Source: WHSM01 sp050701635
GTDB taxonomy: Bacteria > Actinomycetota > Actinomycetes > Mycobacteriales > Micromonosporaceae
Reading direction: 5' to 3'
NCBI GenBank assembly: GCA_050701635.1
Contig: JBOGDF010000172.1
Span: forward strand, 1-11,761
Length of the DNA: 11,761 nucleotides
Positions 7,468-11,761 of this stretch are shown one piece after another. Within the stretch, counting starts at the first letter, position 1, and each line of letters starts with the position of its first letter. The translations under genes were made by a program, and so were the position numbers. The notes under the pieces were generated by a model. It was not told the origin of the DNA, made no database searches, and saw nothing but the letters and a program-made list of their open reading frames with translations.

Positions 7468-8579
7468 CCGGGCAGACGCTGATCACGGGCGCCGCCGGCT
7501 ACCTGGGTCGCCGGATCGCGGCGCGGCTGCTGGCGGAGACCGACGACCGGCTGCTACTGGCGGTACGCGCCACCCGCCGTACCGAGCTGGCCGCGGTGGC
7601 GGTGACGCTGCGCCGCGAGCTGGGCCCCGGTACCGGCCGGCGGATCGCGGTGGTGCCGGTGGAGCTGTGCCGGCCGAATCCGTTCCAGGCGGTGGATCCC
7701 GCGGGCGTCACCCGGGTGGTGCACGCGGCGGCGCGTACCGAGTTCACGGTACGGCGGGACGTGGCGCGCCAGGTCAACGTGGACGGCACCCGGCTGGTAG
7801 CGGAATTCGCCGCCCGCTGCCCGAAGCTGGAGCGGCTGGTGGTGCTCTCGACGCTGTTCAGCGCGGGCCGGCGTACCGGTCTGGTAGCGGAGGTGGCGCA
7901 CGACGGCGACGCCGGCTTCGCCAACCACTACGAGTGGTCCAAGTACGAAGCCGAGCGGCTGCTCCCCGGCCACCCGGAGCTGCCGCTGGCGATCGCCCGG
8001 CTGGCCACGGTGGTGGCCGACGACCGCACCGGGGTGGTGAGCCAGTACAACGCGTTCCACAACACCGTGAAGCTGTTCTTCTACGGGTTGCTGTCGCTGA
8101 TGCCGGGCGACCCCGCTACCCCGCTCTACCTGGCGACCGCCGACTTCACCAGCCGTGGCGTCGCCCAACTGGCGCGACCGGAGCTGCCGGGCGGGATCTA
8201 CCATCTGGCGCCGGCACCGTCTCAGACGATCACGCTCGGCGAGCTGATCGGCGTGGTGTTCGACGCGTTCGGGGCCGACCCCGGATTCCGCCGGCGGCGG
8301 CTGCTGCGCCCCGAGTTCTGCGACCTCGCCAGCTTCCGCGACCTGGTCGCGGCGAGCCGGAGCCTGTCGGCCAGCCCGATGGCGCAGGCGCTCGGCTCGG
8401 TGGCGCCGTTCGCGGAGCAGATGTTCCTGCCCAAGGACTTCGACAACCGCCGGCTGGCCGAGGTGTGGACCAGCGACCCGCAGCCCGATCCGCGCGACCT
8501 CGCCGCGGCGGTGTGCGGCCACCTGGTGCGTACCCGGTGGGACCGTACGCCGTCGCGTCCGATCGAGGAGACCGCATGA
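7464..8579 (+). CDS. Thioester-reductase-like NAD(P)-binding protein (extended SDR)
   Basis: A 371-residue extended short-chain dehydrogenase (ATG 7464, ATGA overlap, GGAG at 7455-7458). TGAAGYLG (8-15) is the GxxGxxG nucleotide loop, VVHAAA is at 85-90, NVDGT at 105-109, Ser129 is in LST, and Tyr156-x3-Lys160 (YEWSK) completes the catalytic triad. The order resembles NAD-binding-4 / thioester-reductase (R) domains and fatty acyl reductases, which reduce carrier-bound or CoA thioesters to aldehyde or alcohol. Here it stands alone rather than at the end of a PKS/NRPS. In this operon it could release a carrier-bound intermediate as aldehyde. A sugar- or steroid-type epimerase/dehydrogenase role cannot be excluded. 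Its stop overlaps the next start (ATGA). Confidence 0.75.
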   Translation: MTGQTLITGAAGYLGRRIAARLLAETDDRLLLAVRATRRTELAAVAVTLRRELGPGTGRRIAVVPVELCRPNPFQAVDPAGVTRVVHAAARTEFTVRRDVARQVNVDGTRLVAEFAARCPKLERLVVLSTLFSAGRRTGLVAEVAHDGDAGFANHYEWSKYEAERLLPGHPELPLAIARLATVVADDRTGVVSQYNAFHNTVKLFFYGLLSLMPGDPATPLYLATADFTSRGVAQLARPELPGGIYHLAPAPSQTITLGELIGVVFDAFGADPGFRRRRLLRPEFCDLASFRDLVAASRSLSASPMAQALGSVAPFAEQMFLPKDFDNRRLAEVWTSDPQPDPRDLAAAVCGHLVRTRWDRTPSRPIEETA

Positions 8580-9136
8580 CGCTGTCCGAGAACGACCTGT
8601 GGTTGCTGAGCTACTACCGCAGCTCCGAGATCAACGGCGCGCTGTTCTTCGGCCGGGTCGCCCGCACCATCAAGGCGGGCAAGCTGCAGGCCGAGGTGAC
8701 GCACCACTTCGCCGACGAGGCGAACCACGCCCGCTACTGGACGGAGTGCGTCAACGACCTCGACGCGACGCCGATCAAGCTGCGGGCGTCGTACCAGGAC
8801 CAGTACCTGCAGGCGATCGGGATGCCGGCCAACCTGATGGAGGTCATGGCGATCACCCAGGTCTTCGAGAAGCGGGTGATCGGTCAGTACCGGCAGCACC
8901 TGCGGGCGCCTGACCTGCACCCCCGGGTACGCCAGACCATCGAGCGGATCATGCTCGACGAGCGCTGGCACATCGAGTACGTACGGGACGCGCTGCGCGA
9001 CATGGAGAGCCGGTACGGCGCCGAGCACATCGACGCCACGATCGCCCGGTTCACCGAGGCCGACGAGGAGATCTACGCGAAGACCCTCGCCGAGTACGGC
9101 GAGCGGATCGCCTTCCTGCAGGAGCCGGACCGGTGA
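8576..9136 (+). CDS. Ferritin-like diiron protein
   Basis: A 186-residue all-helical protein (ATG 8576, GAGGAG at 8565-8570, spacing 5). It carries the four-helix-bundle diiron signature twice: Glu18 ... Glu48-xx-His51 (FADEANH), then Glu98 (QVFEKRV) ... Glu129-xx-His132 (LDERWH), with helix spacings of 30, 50 and 31 residues. All six carboxylate/His ligands are present, so it is probably an active O2- or peroxide-using oxidase/oxygenase rather than a storage ferritin. It is distinct from the AurF-type enzyme at 5374-6279. The substrate is unknown. Ferritin-like enzymes of this geometry include aldehyde deformylating oxygenases, MiaE-type hydroxylases and rubrerythrin relatives. The preceding reductase could supply an aldehyde, which is speculative. 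Confidence 0.8.
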   Translation: MTLSENDLWLLSYYRSSEINGALFFGRVARTIKAGKLQAEVTHHFADEANHARYWTECVNDLDATPIKLRASYQDQYLQAIGMPANLMEVMAITQVFEKRVIGQYRQHLRAPDLHPRVRQTIERIMLDERWHIEYVRDALRDMESRYGAEHIDATIARFTEADEEIYAKTLAEYGERIAFLQEPDR

Positions 9137-10779
9137 GCGGCCGGCACCCGGTGGCGGGCGTACTGGTCGTCACCGCGACCTGGCCGCTGGCGACCGACGA
9201 GCTGACAGCCGGGGAGGCACGCGCGTACCGCACCCTGCCGCCCGGGCCGCGACGCCGGTCGTGGCTGACGGCGCGGCGTGCGCTGCGGTCGGCGTTGGCG
9301 GCGTGCCGGCTGCCCGGCGACACCTCACGGCACCGGATGCCGAGCCGGGTGGTGTCCCTGTCGCACTCCGCCGAGTACGCCGTCGCCGCGGTGCTGATCG
9401 GCGCCGGTCCGCCGGTGCTCGGCGTCGGTGTCGATCTGGAGCTGGACCGGGCTCCGGGGCCGCGTACCATCCCCTTCTTCCTGACCGACGCGGAGCGGGA
9501 GTGGACCGCGTCGCTGCCCGCGACCGAGCAGCCGGCCGAGCTGTTGCGGCTGTGGACGGTCAAGGAAGCGCTGTTCAAGGCGGACCCGGGCTCCACCTCC
9601 GCGCCCCGGGGCGTGATGATCACCCACCGGGCGATGCTCGCCAACCAGCAGACGCTGCGCGAGCACATGGAGATCGGGCCCGGCACCACGATCGTGAGCT
9701 GGCTGCCGACGTACCACGACATGGGTTTGTGCCTGGCGCTCCTGCAGCCGGTGTACGCGGGTGCGCAGGCCGTGGTGATGCAGCCCGAGACGTTCGTGAT
9801 GCGGCCGGAACGCTGGCTGCGCGCCATATCCGGGCTTCCCGACGCGATGTCGGCGTCCCCGGACTTCGGGTACGCCTGGTGCACCCGGCGGGTCCGCGAG
9901 GACGCCACAGCGGGGCTGGACCTGCGCGGATGGCGGGTCGCGGTGAACGGCGCCGAGCCGGTGCAACCGGACACCCTGCGCGCGTTCCACGCCGCCTTCG
10001 CCCGCTGCGGACTCAGGGAACAGACCCTGACTCCGGCGTACGGGTTGGCCGAGGCGACCTTGTTCGTCACCGGCGGGACCGGTGCCGCCGCCCCGATCGT
10101 GCGCTGGTTCGGTCGCGAGGCGCTCGGTGGCGGCGGCGGGTACGTGGAGTTGGTCGGCTGTGGCGTACCGGGGCCCGGCATCGAGGTCGCGGTGGTCGAC
10201 CCGGTCACCCGGCACCGGCTCGCCGACCGTACGACCGGCGAGATCTGGGTACGCTCCCCCGGCAACGGCGCCGGCTACTGGGGCATGCCGGAGCAGAGCC
10301 GCGAGGTGTTCGCCGCCCGGCTCGCCGGCGGCGAGACCGCCGACGACGGCGCGGCCGGCTGGTTGCGTACCGGCGATCTCGGGTTCCTGGACGAGCGCGA
10401 GCTGTTCGTCACCGGCCGCCGCAAGGACCTGATCGTGATCCACGGCGCGAACTATTACCCGCAGGACTTCGAACGGCTGGCGCAGCGGGCGCACCCGCTG
10501 TTCGACGGGGAGTTCGCCGCCGCGTACGCCGCCGGGGACCGGGTGACCGTACTGGTGGAGTCGGCCGACCGGAACGACCGGGACGGTGCCGCCCAGGCGG
10601 CGGCCGCCGCGGTCCGGGCGGTGACCGCGGAGCTGCCGGTCACCACCGACGTGGTGGTGGTGCCGCGGGGTCAGGTGCCGCGTACCACCAGCGGGAAGGC
10701 GCGCCGCCGCGAGTGCGCCCAGCGGTTGCGGGACGGCGCGCTGACCGTACTCGCGCAGTGGCCACGGAACGGGAGCTGA
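9133..10779 (+). CDS. In-frame chimera: truncated phosphopantetheinyl transferase + truncated fatty acyl-AMP ligase
   Basis: One uninterrupted 548-codon frame from GTG 9133 (GTGA overlap; AGGAG at 9120-9124). Residues ~1-152 are a Sfp-type 4'-phosphopantetheinyl transferase with SLSHS, GVGVDLE (Asp101, Glu103) and WTVKEALFK (141-149), but the ~70 residues that normally follow are absent. From residue 153 the sequence is a fatty acyl-AMP ligase starting inside its ATP loop, GSTSAPRG (153-160). SWLPTYHDMG (189-198), YGLAEATL (303-310), RTGDLG (412-417), GRRKDLI (428-434) and the C-terminal PRTTSGK (516-522) follow. The usual ~170 N-terminal residues of the ligase are missing. The likely ancestral state was two adjacent genes, one priming the carrier protein and one adenylating a fatty acid. 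Either half may be inactive. An assembly error is a real alternative. Confidence 0.85.
   Translation: MSGRHPVAGVLVVTATWPLATDELTAGEARAYRTLPPGPRRRSWLTARRALRSALAACRLPGDTSRHRMPSRVVSLSHSAEYAVAAVLIGAGPPVLGVGVDLELDRAPGPRTIPFFLTDAEREWTASLPATEQPAELLRLWTVKEALFKADPGSTSAPRGVMITHRAMLANQQTLREHMEIGPGTTIVSWLPTYHDMGLCLALLQPVYAGAQAVVMQPETFVMRPERWLRAISGLPDAMSASPDFGYAWCTRRVREDATAGLDLRGWRVAVNGAEPVQPDTLRAFHAAFARCGLREQTLTPAYGLAEATLFVTGGTGAAAPIVRWFGREALGGGGGYVELVGCGVPGPGIEVAVVDPVTRHRLADRTTGEIWVRSPGNGAGYWGMPEQSREVFAARLAGGETADDGAAGWLRTGDLGFLDERELFVTGRRKDLIVIHGANYYPQDFERLAQRAHPLFDGEFAAAYAAGDRVTVLVESADRNDRDGAAQAAAAAVRAVTAELPVTTDVVVVPRGQVPRTTSGKARRRECAQRLRDGALTVLAQWPRNGS
9583..9597 (+). other. Fusion junction inside the PPTase-FAAL chimera
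   Basis: The codons read GAC CCG GGC TCC ACC. Upstream is the PPTase FKADPG end of the WxxKEAxxK helix. Downstream is the adenylating-enzyme loop, normally YTSGSTSAPRG, entered at its second Gly. A short shared CGGGC would allow a microhomology deletion that keeps frame. Estimated loss is about 750 bp, judged only from usual family lengths. Confidence 0.65.
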
Positions 10780-10780
10780 C

Positions 10781-11632
10781 GTGACGACATCCCATGCCGT
10801 CCTGATCACCGGCTGCTCGTCCGGCGTCGGCCACGCCGCCGCGCTGCGTTTCCTGCGCGCCGGCCACCCGGTGTACGCCACCGCCCGGCAGGTCGAGACG
10901 CTGCGCGGCCTGGTGCAGGCCGGCGCGGTCGCGCTGCCGCTGGACCTGACCGACGACGCGTCGATGACGGCGGCGGTGAAGCGCGTGGAGTCCGACCACG
11001 GCGCGGTCGGCGTACTGGTCAACAACGCCGGCTACGGGCTACAGGGGGCGGTCGAGGTGATCTCGCTGGACGCCGTACGTACGCTCTTCGAGACCAACCT
11101 GTTCGGGGCGGTACGGCTCTGCCAGCTCGCGCTACCGGGGATGCGCGCCAGGGGCGCCGGACGGATCGTCAACGTCTCCGCGATGGGCGGCCACATCACG
11201 TTCCCCGGCACCGGGATGCTGCACGCCACCAAACACGCGCTGCGGGCGGCCAGCAACGCGCTCCGGCTGGAGGTACGTCCGTACGGCGTCGCGGTCAGCG
11301 TGGTCGAGCCGGGGCCGATCCGTACCCGATTCGCCGGCAAAGCCAACGCGACGCTGCCCACCGAGGCCGGCGCCGGCCCGTACCACCGGTTCCACGAAGA
11401 GCTGGCGGCGCGGCTGGAGGCGGCGTACCAGCCGAAGCCGGTCGACCTGGTGCTGAGCGCCGAAGCGGTCGCCCGGACCATCGAACGCGCCGCGCTCAGC
11501 CGGCGCCCCAGGGCCCGCTACCCGGTCGGGGCGATGTCGCGCGGCGTGATCGCGCTCAGCCGGTTCCTCCCCGACGCCGCCCTGGACGCGGTGATCCGCT
11601 GGCAGTTCCCGGTCCCGCGCCCGCCCGTTTGA
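10781..11632 (+). CDS. Classical short-chain dehydrogenase lacking the catalytic Tyr
   Basis: A 283-residue SDR starting at GTG 10781, one base after the preceding stop, with GGGAG (10771-10775) 5 nt before it. The cofactor loop TGCSSGVG (10-17), the NNAG motif (81-84), Asn106 and Ser133 (NVSAMGG) are all present, and PGPIRTRF (178-184) is typical. In the YxxxK motif the sequence reads LHATK: Leu147 (codon CTG, 11219-11221) replaces the proton-donating Tyr while Lys151 is kept. TAC to CTG needs three base changes, so a sequencing slip is unlikely. It may be a non-canonical or inactive SDR, or use another residue. As the last gene of the operon it may act on, or bind, a carbonyl intermediate. 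Confidence 0.88.
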   Translation: MTTSHAVLITGCSSGVGHAAALRFLRAGHPVYATARQVETLRGLVQAGAVALPLDLTDDASMTAAVKRVESDHGAVGVLVNNAGYGLQGAVEVISLDAVRTLFETNLFGAVRLCQLALPGMRARGAGRIVNVSAMGGHITFPGTGMLHATKHALRAASNALRLEVRPYGVAVSVVEPGPIRTRFAGKANATLPTEAGAGPYHRFHEELAARLEAAYQPKPVDLVLSAEAVARTIERAALSRRPRARYPVGAMSRGVIALSRFLPDAALDAVIRWQFPVPRPPV

Positions 11633-11667
11633 CGCCCCGACTGTTGCGGGACGCGTACGGGCGGGCG
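11618..11667 (+). terminator. Inverted repeat across the end of the last operon gene
   Basis: CGCCCGCCCGT (11618-11628) is the exact reverse complement of ACGGGCGGGCG (11657-11667), giving an 11-bp very GC-rich stem with a 28-nt loop. The loop holds the SDR stop codon and a smaller CCCG/CGGG inner stem. No T-run follows, so it is not a textbook intrinsic terminator, but strong T-poor hairpins are common at actinobacterial operon ends. Confidence 0.45.
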
Positions 11668-11761
11668 GTTACGACTTGGTGCACGATAGCGCCGGAGCGA
11701 GCCGAGGCCCGTTCGCCGGTCCGGCAAGGCGGAGGGTTGCCCGGATACCGGTGTTGTATCC
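11633..11761. other. Terminal non-coding stretch
   Basis: After the SDR stop, 129 bp remain to the window edge. Apart from the right arm of the inverted repeat (to 11667), I see no gene start, RNA gene or repeat in it. Confidence 0.6.

Noticed and set aside
9325..11025. 566-codon minus-strand frame antisense to the PPTase-FAAL and SDR genes
   Set aside because: It lies opposite two clearly recognised genes, has biased composition and no motif, and is a mirror effect of high third-position GC.

Overview
The window is very GC-rich DNA with strong G/C preference at third codon positions, GTG starts, GTGA/ATGA stop-start overlaps and a PaaX regulator. This points to an actinobacterium. The very frequent CGTAC word suggests a Micromonosporaceae-type genome, but that assignment is tentative.

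Left part (1-4189), acyl-CoA and aldehyde catabolism: the 3' part of an NAD(P)-dependent aldehyde dehydrogenase (cut by the window edge), then a PaaX-family repressor preceded by an 18-bp perfect palindrome and an apparently leaderless promoter. Convergent to these on the minus strand is a two-gene operon: a thiolase followed, with a one-base TGATG overlap, by a single-domain 3-hydroxyacyl-CoA dehydrogenase. The set resembles the lower phenylacetate / beta-oxidation route, which PaaX proteins commonly control.

Middle (4190-4408): a divergent intergenic region. It carries two perfect 8-bp direct repeats in 11-bp register, with a third degenerate copy, ending exactly 8 bp before a TANNNT -10 element. 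This is the geometry of SARP-type activator sites and it faces the downstream operon.

Right part (4409-11632): a tightly coupled eight-gene plus-strand operon that looks like an uncharacterised biosynthetic cluster. In order it encodes a KASIII-like synthase with an altered catalytic triad; an AurF-type diiron oxygenase; a small carrier protein with TSL in place of DSL; a class II aminoacyl-tRNA-synthetase-like amino acid:carrier-protein ligase with its Cys/Glu/Cys zinc site; a thioester-reductase-like NAD(P)-binding protein; a second, ferritin-like diiron protein; an in-frame chimera of a truncated phosphopantetheinyl transferase and an N-terminally truncated fatty acyl-AMP ligase; and a short-chain dehydrogenase whose catalytic Tyr is replaced by Leu. 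The most economical reading is that a small amino acid (Gly/Ala type) is activated and tethered to the carrier protein, oxidised by diiron chemistry, joined to an acyl chain, and reductively processed. The product is not deducible, but an N-oxidised lipid-amino-acid-type metabolite fits. The chimera is either a deletion that may have crippled the pathway, a genuine fusion, or an assembly error. An inverted repeat at the end of the last gene may terminate the operon.
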